Shown one piece after another: positions 44,640 to 53,745 of a stretch of DNA of 64,000 bases. Below the pieces are notes generated by a model. The model was not told the DNA's origin and did no database searches. It saw only the letters and a list, made by a program, of their open reading frames with translations. Each line of letters begins with the position of its first letter. The first letter of the stretch is position 1. A program made the translations under genes and the position numbers. The DNA comes from Geminicoccaceae bacterium (lineage in GTDB: Bacteria > Pseudomonadota > Alphaproteobacteria > Geminicoccales > Geminicoccaceae), in the NCBI GenBank assembly GCA_020638495.1, contig JACKIN010000003.1, positions 186,001-250,000 of the forward strand, in the 5' to 3' direction.

Positions 44640-45446
44640 TCAGTCGGCGATCTTCGCCAGGAGGCCGGCGCGGCGGGCGAGCGTCGTGACGGCGAGGACG
44701 GTGACGACGCTGATCCCGATCAAGAGCGTCGCGATGGCGGTGATGGTCGGGTTCACCTGCAGCACCAGCTCGTTGAACATGCGCTTGGGAATGGTCTCGT
44801 GGGCACCGGCGAGGAAGATCGTCACGATCACCTCGTCGAAGGAGATGATGAAGGCGAAGATCCAGGCCGCCGCCGCCGATGGCATCAGGTTGGGCACCAG
44901 CACGCGCCATGCCATGACCGGCCAGGCGGCGCCGAGCGAGAGTGCCGCGCGCTCGATGTCGCGGTCGAAGGCGCGGATCGCCACGGTCATGACCAGCACG
45001 GTGTAGGGCACGGCGAGCACGGTGTGGCCGATCACCAGGCCGGTGAAGCTGCCGAGCAGGCCGATCCGGGCGAAGAAGATGTAGAGCGCCACGCCGGTGA
45101 TGATCTGCGGCAGGATCAAAGGCGCCATGAAGTTCAGCTCGACCAGCGGCCGGCCTTTGAACCGGCCGCGCACGAGGCCGTAGGCGGCGATCGTGCCGAG
45201 GACCAGGGCGAAGCTCGAGGCGAGGGCCGCCAGGGCCAGCGACGTGCCGGCCGCCTCGAGCCAGCGGGGATCGCCGAAGAAGGCCTCGTACCAGCGCAGC
45301 GAGAATCCGGGCGGCGGGAACTCGAGCGAGCTCGCCGAGGAGAACGACATCGGCACGACGATGAGGATCGGCAGGCAGAGGAAGACCAGCACGGCGGCGC
45401 CGCTCGCCGCCACCAGCCGGCGAACCCAGCCCGGCTCGCCCATCAT
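44640..45446 (-). CDS. ABC transporter permease (PotC-like)
   Basis: This 268-residue membrane subunit has six hydrophobic segments and the EAA loop IERAALSLGAAWPVMAWRVL near residue 175, with FIISFDEVIVTIFLAGAHET, a stretch typical of PotC/YdcV polyamine permeases. It overlaps the PotB-like gene by ATGA (45443-45446). The system imports spermidine, putrescine or a similar cation. No ATPase gene of this importer is visible in the window. Confidence 0.92.
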   Translation of the reverse strand: MMGEPGWVRRLVAASGAAVLVFLCLPILIVVPMSFSSASSLEFPPPGFSLRWYEAFFGDPRWLEAAGTSLALAALASSFALVLGTIAAYGLVRGRFKGRPLVELNFMAPLILPQIITGVALYIFFARIGLLGSFTGLVIGHTVLAVPYTVLVMTVAIRAFDRDIERAALSLGAAWPVMAWRVLVPNLMPSAAAAWIFAFIISFDEVIVTIFLAGAHETIPKRMFNELVLQVNPTITAIATLLIGISVVTVLAVTTLARRAGLLAKIAD

Positions 45447-46276
45447 CGTACCGTCTCGCGGCCGATGCGCAGATAGAGCGCGTAGCAGACGAAGGTGGCC
45501 ACCAGCAGCACGGTCGAGAGGGCGGCCGCCAGCTCCCAGCGCGGCAGGCGGTTGATCAGCATGTCGATCATGTTGGCGATCATCGGCACCCGGCCGCCGC
45601 CGAGGATGGCCGGCGTGATGAAGAAGCCGAGCGTCAGGATGAAGACGAGGATGCAGCCGGCGGCCAGCGCCGGCAGCGTGAGCGGCAGGAAGACGCGGCG
45701 AAAGACGGTCCAGGGCCCGGCCCCCAGCCCCGCCGCCGCCATGAGCAGCCGCCGGTCGATCCTGACCATGGCGGCGAAGAGCGGCAGGACGAGGAAGGGC
45801 AGCAGCACGTTGGTCGTGCCGATGATGACGCCGAGCTCGTTGTAGAGGATGGCCAGCGGCTCATCGACGAAACCGAGGCCGAGCAGCGAGCGGTTGACCA
45901 CGCCGTTATTGCCGAGGACGACGATCCAGGCATAGGTGCGGACCAGGATCGAGACCCAGAAGGGCAGCACGACGAGGGCGAGGCCGATCATCCGCGCCCG
46001 GCCCCGGAGGCAGCAGAGCCAGTAGGCGAGCGGATAGCCAAGAATGGCGCAGGTGGCCGTGGCGATCAGTGCGATGCGGAAGGTGTTGACGAGCACGCGG
46101 AGATAGACCGTGCGCTCGACCATGTCGATCCAGGGGACCAGCACCCCCTTGGGGCTCGTGAACCCCCAGGCCAGCATCAGCACGACCGGGACGTTGAAGG
46201 CGAGCAGCATGACCAGGCCGAGCGGCAGCACGAAGCCGACGCCGCTCGGCCCTGGTCGAAGCTGGATGGTCGCCAC
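45443..46276 (-). CDS. ABC transporter permease (PotB-like)
   Basis: This 277-residue membrane subunit shows LPFWVSILVRTYAWIVVLGN and GVVNRSLLGLGFVDEPLAIL, the PotB/YdcU signature, and the EAA loop LLMAAAGLGAGPWTVFRRVF near residue 185. It begins 13 bases after the binding-protein stop and overlaps the PotC-like gene by four bases. It forms the heterodimeric channel with that subunit. Confidence 0.92.
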   Translation of the reverse strand: MATIQLRPGPSGVGFVLPLGLVMLLAFNVPVVLMLAWGFTSPKGVLVPWIDMVERTVYLRVLVNTFRIALIATATCAILGYPLAYWLCCLRGRARMIGLALVVLPFWVSILVRTYAWIVVLGNNGVVNRSLLGLGFVDEPLAILYNELGVIIGTTNVLLPFLVLPLFAAMVRIDRRLLMAAAGLGAGPWTVFRRVFLPLTLPALAAGCILVFILTLGFFITPAILGGGRVPMIANMIDMLINRLPRWELAAALSTVLLVATFVCYALYLRIGRETVR

Positions 46277-46289
46277 GCCTCAGAGCGCT

Positions 46290-47327
46290 CTACAGGGAGA
46301 GCTTGAACTCCTGCCAGCGCAGCTCCACCTCGTCGGCGTTCTCGAACCACCAGCGGGCGTCGGAGAGGACCTGGATGGAGCGGTTCTCGGCCGTGGTCGG
46401 GAACTGGTTCAGGCTGTCCTGCGGCAGCAGCGGGTCGAGGTCGGGGCTGTTGCCGGTATAGGGGATGACCGCGGCGGCCACGGCCTGGTTCTCCGGCACG
46501 GTCATCTCGTGCAGGAGACCCATGGCGGCCGCCGTCACCTCGGGATCGGCGCCCTTGGGCACGACGAAGAAGGCGAGGTCGAGCTGGCCCTGGGCGAAGC
46601 TGAAGCGCACGCCGTCCTGGCCGGCGACGCGGCCGGACCAGGCCACGGCATACTGCACCTCGTTGTCCTTGATGAGCTGCGGCGGCTGGGCCCCGGCCTG
46701 CCACCAGACGGCGACATCGTCCTTGATGCTCTCGAGCTTGCCGAAGGCGCGGTCGAGGTCGATCGGGTACAGCTCCTCCGGTGGCACCCCGTCGGCCATG
46801 GCGGCCATGGCGAGGATGTAGGCGGCATAGTCGGGCAGCGCCCGCTTGCCCGGGAAGCTCTCGACGTCGAAGAACTCGGCCCAGGTCGACGGCGCCTTGG
46901 CGTCGGGGTGCCAGGCCATGATGGTCGAGTAATACTGGTAGCCGAAGCCGTACTCGTCCTTCGCATCCGGGAAGATCGGCAGGGGGTCGATCGCCGCCCA
47001 GTCCAGCGCCTCCACCAGATCCAGCGCCTTGGCCTGCTCGAGCTCCGGGCTCGAGAGCTCGAGCAGGGCCGAGGTGATGCTCCTCGCCTCGACCATGGCG
47101 CGCAGCTTGCCGAGCCCGGACGGGCTCTCGCGGACCACCTTGATGCCGGTCTTCCCGGTGAAGGGCTCGATGTAGCCCGCCTGGATCGAATCGCCTGAGG
47201 CTCCGCCGGCCTCGGTCATCCGGAACTCGCTGACCGCGGCCCGGGCCGGACGGGCCAGCCGCCCGAGCGTGGCCGTTCCGGCCAGGGCGGCGGCGCCGCC
47301 GATCACATGTCGCCGTGGCAAGATCAT
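46290..47327 (-). CDS. Extracellular solute-binding protein (polyamine type, PotD/YdcS-like)
   Basis: This 345-residue protein has an N-terminal twin-arginine-like leader (MILPRRHVIGGAAALAG, cleavage after ARA) and so may be exported folded. The mature part reads RMTEAGGASGDSIQAGYIEP and FTGKTGIKVVRES, followed by WHPDAKAPSTWAEFFDVESF and FPGKRALPDYAAY, characteristic of iron/polyamine type binding proteins. GGGAGG lies 8 bases before ATG 47327. The divergent aminotransferase at 47460 suggests an amine or amino acid substrate. Confidence 0.9.
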   Translation of the reverse strand: MILPRRHVIGGAAALAGTATLGRLARPARAAVSEFRMTEAGGASGDSIQAGYIEPFTGKTGIKVVRESPSGLGKLRAMVEARSITSALLELSSPELEQAKALDLVEALDWAAIDPLPIFPDAKDEYGFGYQYYSTIMAWHPDAKAPSTWAEFFDVESFPGKRALPDYAAYILAMAAMADGVPPEELYPIDLDRAFGKLESIKDDVAVWWQAGAQPPQLIKDNEVQYAVAWSGRVAGQDGVRFSFAQGQLDLAFFVVPKGADPEVTAAAMGLLHEMTVPENQAVAAAVIPYTGNSPDLDPLLPQDSLNQFPTTAENRSIQVLSDARWWFENADEVELRWQEFKLSL

Positions 47328-47459
47328 CAGGGGTCCTCCCGTCGTTGGGGCGCTGCCCACCAGAATGTTCGTGCGCCCGATGGAAAATTGGTAGAAGCAA
47401 AGAGGTCGGGCCGCAAGGTCGCCCACGGTCGGGCCGTCATGGGGATGGTGGAGGAAAGA

Positions 47460-48809
47460 ATGAACGAGACGATCGGCTACGGCTCCAATTCGGCGCTCCA
47501 GGCGCAGCTCGCCGAGGTCGAGGCCGCCTATGTCGCGGCCAACCCCGAGAGCCGGGCGGCCTATGCCGCGGCCGCCGGCCCGATGCCCGGGGGCAACACG
47601 CGCACCGTGCTGCATTTCTCGCCCTTCCCCCTGACCTTCGCCAAGGGCGAGGGCTGCCGGCTTTGGGACGTCGACGGCCACGGCTACCGCGATTTCCTCG
47701 GCGAGTACTCGGCCGGCCTCTATGGCCACTCGGAGCCGGTGGTGCAGGCGGCGATCAGGGAGGCGCTGGAGCAGGGCATCGCGCTGGGCGGCCCCAACCG
47801 CTACGAGGCCCGCCTCGCCGCCGAGATCACCGCGCGCTTTCCCTCGATCGACCAGGTCCGCTTCACCAATTCGGGCACCGAGGCGAACATCCTGGCCTTC
47901 GCCGCGGCCCGGCTCGCCACCGGCCGCGACGCGGTCATGGTGATGGCGGGCGGCTATCACGGCGGCGTGCTCTATTTCGGCCAGCACCCGAGCCCCATCA
48001 ACCTCCCCGGCCCCTGGGTGCAGGGCATCTACAACGACGTCGAGGCGACCGGCGCCATCATCGAGAAGGAGGCCGAGAGGCTCGCCGCCATCGTCATCGA
48101 GCCGATGATGGGCTCGGGCGGCGGCATCTGCGCCGAGCCCGGCTTCCTCGCCATGCTGCGCGCCAAGGCCGACCGCCACGGCATCGTGCTGATCTTCGAC
48201 GAGGTGATGACGTCGCGCATGAGCATGGGCGGCATGCAGGAGCGGCTCGGCGTCACCCCGGACATGACCACGCTCGGCAAGTATCTGGGGGGCGGGCTCA
48301 GCTTCGGCGCCTTCGGCGGCAGGGAGGAGCTGATGCGCCGCTTCGATCCGAGACGCCCCGACGCCGTCTCCCACGCCGGCACCTTCAACAACAATGTCTG
48401 CTCCATGGCCGGCGGCCTCGCCGGGCTCGAGCAGGTCCTCACCCGCCCCGTGCTCGACCGCCTCTGGGCCGACGGCGAGGCGCTCCGCGCCCGGCTGAAC
48501 GAGGTGGCCCAAGCGCGCGACGTGCCGGTCCTGGTGCTGGGCACCGGCTCGATCATGGGCTTCCACTTCAAGCGCGGCACCATCCGCCGGCCGCAGGACG
48601 TCTGGCCCACCGACGCGCTCGCGGCCAGGACCCAGAACGACCTCTACGCGCTCCTCCACCTCTCGCTGATCCAGGCCGGCTGCTACATCGCCCGCCGCGG
48701 CTACGTCACGCTCTCGCTGCCCATGGAAGAAGCCGACCGCGCCGCCCTGGTCGCGGCCTTCGAGACCTTCCTCGCAGAACACGGAGAGTTGATCCGCGAG
48801 CTGGTCTAG
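47460..48809 (+). CDS. Class III PLP-dependent aminotransferase (GSA aminomutase-like)
   Basis: This 449-residue enzyme transfers or moves an amino group using pyridoxal phosphate. Cofactor residues are visible: FTNSGTEANILAFAAAR, the aspartate of VLIFDEVMTSR and the Schiff-base lysine Lys274 in TTLGKYLGGGLSFGAFGG. The N-terminal MPGGNTRTVLHFSPFP box is typical of glutamate-1-semialdehyde aminomutase-like proteins; hemL function is unlikely given the context. GGAGG lies close before ATG 47460. It is divergent from the polyamine-type importer, suggesting catabolism of the imported amine. Confidence 0.92.
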   Translation: MNETIGYGSNSALQAQLAEVEAAYVAANPESRAAYAAAAGPMPGGNTRTVLHFSPFPLTFAKGEGCRLWDVDGHGYRDFLGEYSAGLYGHSEPVVQAAIREALEQGIALGGPNRYEARLAAEITARFPSIDQVRFTNSGTEANILAFAAARLATGRDAVMVMAGGYHGGVLYFGQHPSPINLPGPWVQGIYNDVEATGAIIEKEAERLAAIVIEPMMGSGGGICAEPGFLAMLRAKADRHGIVLIFDEVMTSRMSMGGMQERLGVTPDMTTLGKYLGGGLSFGAFGGREELMRRFDPRRPDAVSHAGTFNNNVCSMAGGLAGLEQVLTRPVLDRLWADGEALRARLNEVAQARDVPVLVLGTGSIMGFHFKRGTIRRPQDVWPTDALAARTQNDLYALLHLSLIQAGCYIARRGYVTLSLPMEEADRAALVAAFETFLAEHGELIRELV

Positions 48810-48848
48810 CGATCCGGCGAATGACGATGGAAGCTGAACCATTCGAGG

Positions 48849-48877
48849 TTGCGCGAGACTGGCTCACCGAGTATAGT
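48849..48877 (+). promoter_or_regulatory. Sigma-70-type promoter before the secreted-protein pair
   Basis: TTGCGC (48849-48854) and TATAGT (48872-48877) are separated by 17 bases in a locally A/T-rich gap. The predicted transcript would start about 90 bases before the gene at 48976 and could also include the large gene at 49978. Confidence 0.45.
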
Positions 48878-48975
48878 CGATTGCAAGTGGTCGAAAGAAT
48901 CGTGCGAATAACGCCCTCCGAGTAGTAGATTTCGAGCGCTCGAACGGGCGCGCGACAGGGAAAGGAAACCCCAGA

Positions 48976-49920
48976 ATGCGGGCAAGACCACGCACGATTG
49001 CCGTTCTCGTTCTGGCGGGCGTCCTGGTCCTGGCGAGCGGAACCTTGCAACCCGGCCAGGCAGGTCCCAGCGACGAGAAGCTTCCGCCGCCAAAGGCGGG
49101 TGCCAAGCAGCCTGCCACGGTGCCGTACGAGCAGCTTCCGCCAAACGTCCAATATGGGCAGCTTCCTTCAACGAACCCGCAACCTGGCAATGCCCCCATG
49201 CTCGGGACCTTCGAGAACAGGGACGAGGTCAGCCAAAGGAACCGTCTGGACAAGGCTGCCCGAGGACAGCGGGAGAAGCCGCTCGAGATGGGCACGGCCT
49301 CGAAGCAGGTGCAAAAGCTGCCGCCGCCGCCGAGGCGGATCGAGATGGGCAAGGCCTCGAAGCACGTGCAAAAGCTGCCGCCGACGCGGATCGACCCAAA
49401 GCCGATCGACAACGGACCCGAGCGGATGGCGCCCAGGAGGCCGCGCAAGGGCCAGCCGGGCGCGACGGCCGGCGCCTCGCCCGAGCCAACGACATCGAAC
49501 CCGGCTCGCCAGCGGACGTCCAGCACCGGGCCGGTCGCGGCACAGCAGTCTTCGGACAGTGCCAACGCATCGACCTCGCGCCGCGCAGCACCGGCTCAGG
49601 CGGGTGCCACGGGGCAGCGCACGCTCCAGTATGTAAAGCTACCGCAAGAAGAGGCCGCCAACTCCAACGCATCGACCTCGCGCCGCACGGCACCGGCCGG
49701 TGCGGGTGCCGCTGCCACCGGTGCGGGTGGCGCGGCGCGTCCGGCCCAGGTTACCAAAGGCCCGAGTGTCGCGGAGCGCCGGGCCAAGTTCGAGACCCCG
49801 TCGAAACCAGCCGCGACCATGCAGGCCAGAGGGCAGCGGATGAGCAGCACGACGCCCCCGGCGAACCCCACCGAACCCGCGGCATTACCCAAAGCGCGCA
49901 AGCGGAAGGGAGGACCGTAG
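48976..49920 (+). CDS. Secreted proline-rich low-complexity protein
   Basis: This 314-residue protein of unknown function has a signal peptide (MRARPRTIAVLVLAGVLVLA, cleavage near GQAG). The mature chain is rich in Pro, Ala, Lys, Arg, Ser and Thr and predicted disordered. It contains recurring KLPPP/QLPP/KLPQ motifs, a 19-residue tandem repeat beginning EMGTASK (residue 104) and EMGKASK (residue 123), and two copies of NASTSRR-x-AP encoded by a 23-base direct repeat (49562-49584 and 49664-49686). The last residues are strongly basic (KARKRKGGP). It lies 57 bases before the MACPF gene in the same direction, so the two are probably co-expressed. Confidence 0.75.
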   Translation: MRARPRTIAVLVLAGVLVLASGTLQPGQAGPSDEKLPPPKAGAKQPATVPYEQLPPNVQYGQLPSTNPQPGNAPMLGTFENRDEVSQRNRLDKAARGQREKPLEMGTASKQVQKLPPPPRRIEMGKASKHVQKLPPTRIDPKPIDNGPERMAPRRPRKGQPGATAGASPEPTTSNPARQRTSSTGPVAAQQSSDSANASTSRRAAPAQAGATGQRTLQYVKLPQEEAANSNASTSRRTAPAGAGAAATGAGGAARPAQVTKGPSVAERRAKFETPSKPAATMQARGQRMSSTTPPANPTEPAALPKARKRKGGP

Positions 49921-49977
49921 ACCTCGACCGGCGTCGTCCCTGGCGCCATCCGGCTCGCCATGCAAAGGAAGCACCCC

Positions 49978-52900
49978 ATGTTCTCGCGGCTGGCTCCTCT
50001 CGCTTGCGCACTCCTAGCGGCGCTGCTCGCCGGACCGGCAGGCGCGCAGGCCGCTGATCCGGCGGCGGCTCCGGTTGCCGTCACGCTCGTGAACGGCGGC
50101 GCGGCACCGGTCGACGTGCTCTGGGTGGACGATGACGGCGAGCCGGCGCCGCTGGACATGACGATCGAGCCCGGCTGGCAGCAGGTGCTGAATGGCTGGC
50201 CGGGGACGGAGCTTCTGTTCCGCGAAAGCGGCACGGGCGACGAGATGGCACCCTTCTTCAGCGTGACGGTCGAGGAGCAGGCGCCGGCCGAGCCCATCGT
50301 CATCCCCGATCCGCGGCTGCTGCGCACGGCCGCATTGACCATCGCCAACCCGCTCGGGGTCGAGGTCGTGCTCTACTGGCTGCCAGACGAGGCCCCCGGG
50401 GAGACCCCCGAGCAGACCGGCGCCGCATGGACCGAGTTCGATCGCGTGGCCGCGGGCGGATCGGTCGCCTACGAGCTCGACCCCCTCACGCCCCTGCGGC
50501 TGCGGGCCGAGGACGGCAGCCTCGAGGTGAATTTCGAGGTCGGCCTCGACAGCGAGCAGCTTCTCGATCTGGGCACCCTCACCGATCCCGACATGCCGAC
50601 CGCCGAGGTCACCCTGACCAACGAGTCGGCGCGTCCCGTGGTTCTCCAGGAGCTGCGGCCGGGCGTGACGCAGCGGCTCGGCGATGTGCCGGCCGCGAGC
50701 GCCGCCACCGTCGACGCGGTGGTCGGCGCCGATCTCAGGGTCGTCGCCGGCGATGGCGATCTGGAGGAGATGGGCCTCTATCACGTCACCGACGCGGCCG
50801 ACCAGGTGGTGCTGATCGAGGACGCCGCCGAGGCGGGTGTGGTCATCCCGCCAGCGACCGGAATCGATCTCTCGCTGCTGCCCGAGGACCAGCGGGCGAG
50901 CGCCGCCGGCTTTCTCGAGAAGGCGGGCGCCATCTTCGCCGGCCGCGACGATGTCGCCCTTTACGTCGCCTACAACGGCAGCGACCAGCCGATCTGGCTC
51001 GCGGGGCTCGACGGCGAGACCATCAAGGGGGCGAAGCAGATGAAGCCGCGCTCCATCGGCAGCGTCATCGGCAAGGTGGGCGACTACTCGATCGCCTGGC
51101 CGGCCGACGTGACGCCCGACAAGGTCACCCGCGGCGACGTCTTCGCCTCGATCCTGGTGGCGACGGACATGCCCAAGGTGGTCGACGTCTCGCCGCCGAC
51201 CCCCGTGCGGCTCGGCGTCGGCAACGAGGTGTGCAAGCCGGTCGATCTCCTGCGCGTCGACCCGTTCGGCGAGGAGCACCTGGTGACCCGGCTCGAGCCG
51301 ATGGGCGGCACGGGCGAGCCGCTGGAACTGCCGGCCAACTCTTTCCTGGTGGCGCGCGCCGGATCGGCCAGCGTGCTCGCCGGCCAGGCGCTGTGGTCGG
51401 GGCAGCTCGACGACAGCGCCACGCAGCGAATCGCCATCGAGCCCGGCGTCGCCAGCGGCTACGACCCGATGCGGGTCTCGGTGGCGGGCGGCGCCGAGCG
51501 CACGGTCAACCTGCACAACTCGACCAGCCGCGGGATCGACCTCTTCGCGGTGGACGAGAACGGGCGCGAGCTGGTGCTGACCGACGCGCCGATCGGGGCC
51601 GGCAAGACCCAGGTCTTCTACATCGCCGAAGGCACGGTGATCGTGGCCCGCCGGCCCAACGTGCCGCCGTCGATCAGCGAGTACGTCCGGCTGCGGGTCG
51701 GCGACGCGCCGACGCAGACCATCGACATCGGCGCGCTGCGGCAGTCGCGCGGCGTGGTCGGAAGCTGGATCGACCTGCCGCGCCCGGCTCTGGCCGAGAA
51801 CAACGAGGTCGGCACGACCTTCGTCTCGTTCGTGGGCCGGGGCGGCATGGCGATCGCCGGCTCGACCAACGAGGGCGACGCCGAGCTCGGCGGGGCCGCC
51901 CGCTTCGAGGGCTGCGCCGACGACCGCGAGGCGTTCGGCTACTGGTATCCGCGGCGCTTCGAGATCCTGTGCGGCGAGACCACCCATCGCGACGCCGACG
52001 GGCGCGAGACGACGAGCTTCGGGCGGTTCGCGGCCCAGCGCGCGGCGAGCGGCGAGCTGGTGCTGCGACGCGGCTACTGCGAGTCCGAGCCGACCCGCTC
52101 CTCGACCTGGTACCGGCTGCCGCAGCACTACGACGACATGGACCCGTCGCTCGAGGCGTTCCAGACCGGCTTCTACCAGCTCACCTGGGCGCCCAGGAGC
52201 TTCGACTGGATGGGCCGCGGCTTCGACCTGCTGCGCACCGATCCCCTCGACTACGGCAGCACCGAGCGGGGTGTCACCAGCGAGAGCCCGCTCTTCGACT
52301 TCGTCTTCGAGGACCGCGCCGGCAGCGCCGGCCAGACCGCCTCGAAGGCCATCTTCGGTGTCCGCAACCTCAACGAGCAGGGCCGCTCGGATCGCTGCGA
52401 CCGGGACGAGAAGCTGGTGCGCACGCGCGCCGACCTCGAGGACTTCGCCGCCAAGAGCTACGGCGGGTCGGTCGGCGTGCCCGGCATCGTCTCCTTCTCG
52501 CTGAGCAAGAGCCACCAGGAGATCAACACCTCGGCCACCGGCAGCGAGCGGGCCTTCATCCTCGAGCGCTGCGACGTGCGGCTGCATGCGCTGAAGATGG
52601 ACCTGCGCTGGCCCGACCGGCGCGGCGAGGACAGCCTGCGCCAGCCGCTCGAGACCGGCTTTCGCCAGGCGGTCGGGCAGCTTCCGCTGGAGGCGGGCGA
52701 CGGCAAGGCGTACTATGCCTTCCTCGACAAGTACGGCACGCATTTCGCCGAGCGCATCGTCTATGGCGGCACGTTCTTCGCCGAGACGGAGGTGACGAAG
52801 AGCACCTACCAGATCGCCGAGAAGGAGGGCGACAAGCTCTCGCTCGCGGCCGAGGGGACGATCAAGAAGGTGAGCCTCGGCGGCACCTATGAGAACGAGA

Positions 52901-53661
52901 CCTCCAAGGGCCGCGCCAACGACAACGGCCACTCGAGCTCGACCTACCGCAAGTGGTCGGTCGGCGGCACCGGCAGCGACGTCTATCCCGTGTGGGCGCC
53001 CACCGTGCCCGACAACCCGGCGCCGATAGATGTCAGCTTCCGGCCGGTCTACGACATCCTCACACCGGTGTTCTTCCCGGACGATCCGAATATCGGCCTC
53101 AAGAACGCGCTCCTGCGGCAGGCCACCGCCAGCTATTTTCGCCAGCATGGCAAGGGTGACCTGACCTCGGACCCGAAGGGCCTCGACATCCGCGATCCGC
53201 GCTCGATCTGCGTCAGGATGGACGTGGTCGAGTACACCTCCACCTCCGGCCGGTCGGGCGACAGGTTCGTCAGCGATCTCTCGGCCGGCTTCGTCGACGG
53301 CGCCAGGAACGTGGTGACGGACGCCGAGCCGTTCCAGCTCGTCCATGCGCCGGGCAACCTGAACGACGCGCGCGCGGTCGATCCCAATCTCGATCCCGAG
53401 CGCTGCACGCCGCCGGTGACCGCGAGCTACGTCCGCTCGGGCTCGATCTACCTCCACGGCGTCATCGGCCAGTACCCGGACGGCTGGGGGCGACCGAGCA
53501 CCACGGCCGAGCTCAGCCGGCATTTCCCGAAGGCGGACCAGACCTACCCGCTGCGCCGGCTCGAGCCGGGCACGCCCCGGGTCTTCGAGGGCATGATCCA
53601 GCTCCCCGAGGGCCAGGCGCGCTACAAGCTGCGGGTTCGGGCGGTCGATCAGGCCACCTGA
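49978..53661 (+). CDS. Large secreted MACPF (perforin-like) protein with VHL-beta-like repeats
   Basis: This 1227-residue protein has a signal peptide (MFSRLAPLACALLAALLAGP, cleavage after AQA). About five N-terminal segments look like VHL beta domains, starting near residues 34 (VTLVNGGAAPVDVLWVDDDG), 119, 208, 410 and 507 (VNLHNSTSRGIDLFAVDENG). A MACPF-type region spans about 745-1065: it opens FDWMGRGFDLLRTDP and has the signature KYGTHFAERIVYGGTFFAET at 918-937. A mixed C-terminal part follows. MACPF proteins form pores in membranes. ATG 49978 has AAGGAAG six bases upstream; ATG 49960 would add six residues. Domain boundaries are by eye. The large open frame on the opposite strand is a composition artefact. 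Confidence 0.85.
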   Translation: MFSRLAPLACALLAALLAGPAGAQAADPAAAPVAVTLVNGGAAPVDVLWVDDDGEPAPLDMTIEPGWQQVLNGWPGTELLFRESGTGDEMAPFFSVTVEEQAPAEPIVIPDPRLLRTAALTIANPLGVEVVLYWLPDEAPGETPEQTGAAWTEFDRVAAGGSVAYELDPLTPLRLRAEDGSLEVNFEVGLDSEQLLDLGTLTDPDMPTAEVTLTNESARPVVLQELRPGVTQRLGDVPAASAATVDAVVGADLRVVAGDGDLEEMGLYHVTDAADQVVLIEDAAEAGVVIPPATGIDLSLLPEDQRASAAGFLEKAGAIFAGRDDVALYVAYNGSDQPIWLAGLDGETIKGAKQMKPRSIGSVIGKVGDYSIAWPADVTPDKVTRGDVFASILVATDMPKVVDVSPPTPVRLGVGNEVCKPVDLLRVDPFGEEHLVTRLEPMGGTGEPLELPANSFLVARAGSASVLAGQALWSGQLDDSATQRIAIEPGVASGYDPMRVSVAGGAERTVNLHNSTSRGIDLFAVDENGRELVLTDAPIGAGKTQVFYIAEGTVIVARRPNVPPSISEYVRLRVGDAPTQTIDIGALRQSRGVVGSWIDLPRPALAENNEVGTTFVSFVGRGGMAIAGSTNEGDAELGGAARFEGCADDREAFGYWYPRRFEILCGETTHRDADGRETTSFGRFAAQRAASGELVLRRGYCESEPTRSSTWYRLPQHYDDMDPSLEAFQTGFYQLTWAPRSFDWMGRGFDLLRTDPLDYGSTERGVTSESPLFDFVFEDRAGSAGQTASKAIFGVRNLNEQGRSDRCDRDEKLVRTRADLEDFAAKSYGGSVGVPGIVSFSLSKSHQEINTSATGSERAFILERCDVRLHALKMDLRWPDRRGEDSLRQPLETGFRQAVGQLPLEAGDGKAYYAFLDKYGTHFAERIVYGGTFFAETEVTKSTYQIAEKEGDKLSLAAEGTIKKVSLGGTYENETSKGRANDNGHSSSTYRKWSVGGTGSDVYPVWAPTVPDNPAPIDVSFRPVYDILTPVFFPDDPNIGLKNALLRQATASYFRQHGKGDLTSDPKGLDIRDPRSICVRMDVVEYTSTSGRSGDRFVSDLSAGFVDGARNVVTDAEPFQLVHAPGNLNDARAVDPNLDPERCTPPVTASYVRSGSIYLHGVIGQYPDGWGRPSTTAELSRHFPKADQTYPLRRLEPGTPRVFEGMIQLPEGQARYKLRVRAVDQAT

Positions 53662-53745
53662 CAGGCTGCCGCCGGCGCCGGAGGGACGGGGACGCCGCGC
53701 GGCGCAGGGACCTGGTCGCAGCCTCGAAGCCTGTCCGGGAAATGG

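Noticed and set aside
42594..45476. Long plus-strand open frame opposite the antiporter and PotC-like permease
   Set aside because: The minus strand encodes clear membrane proteins here; the plus frame has a charged, repetitive composition and no family features.
48821..48925. 34-codon frame between the aminotransferase and the secreted-protein gene
   Set aside because: No ribosome site, A/T-rich codon use and overlap with the predicted promoter; no support as a gene.
50014..53523. Very long open frame on the minus strand opposite the MACPF gene
   Set aside because: It is Arg/Gly/Asp/Leu-rich without any domain, and the plus strand encodes a signal peptide and recognisable domains. It results from the scarcity of stop codons in GC-rich DNA.
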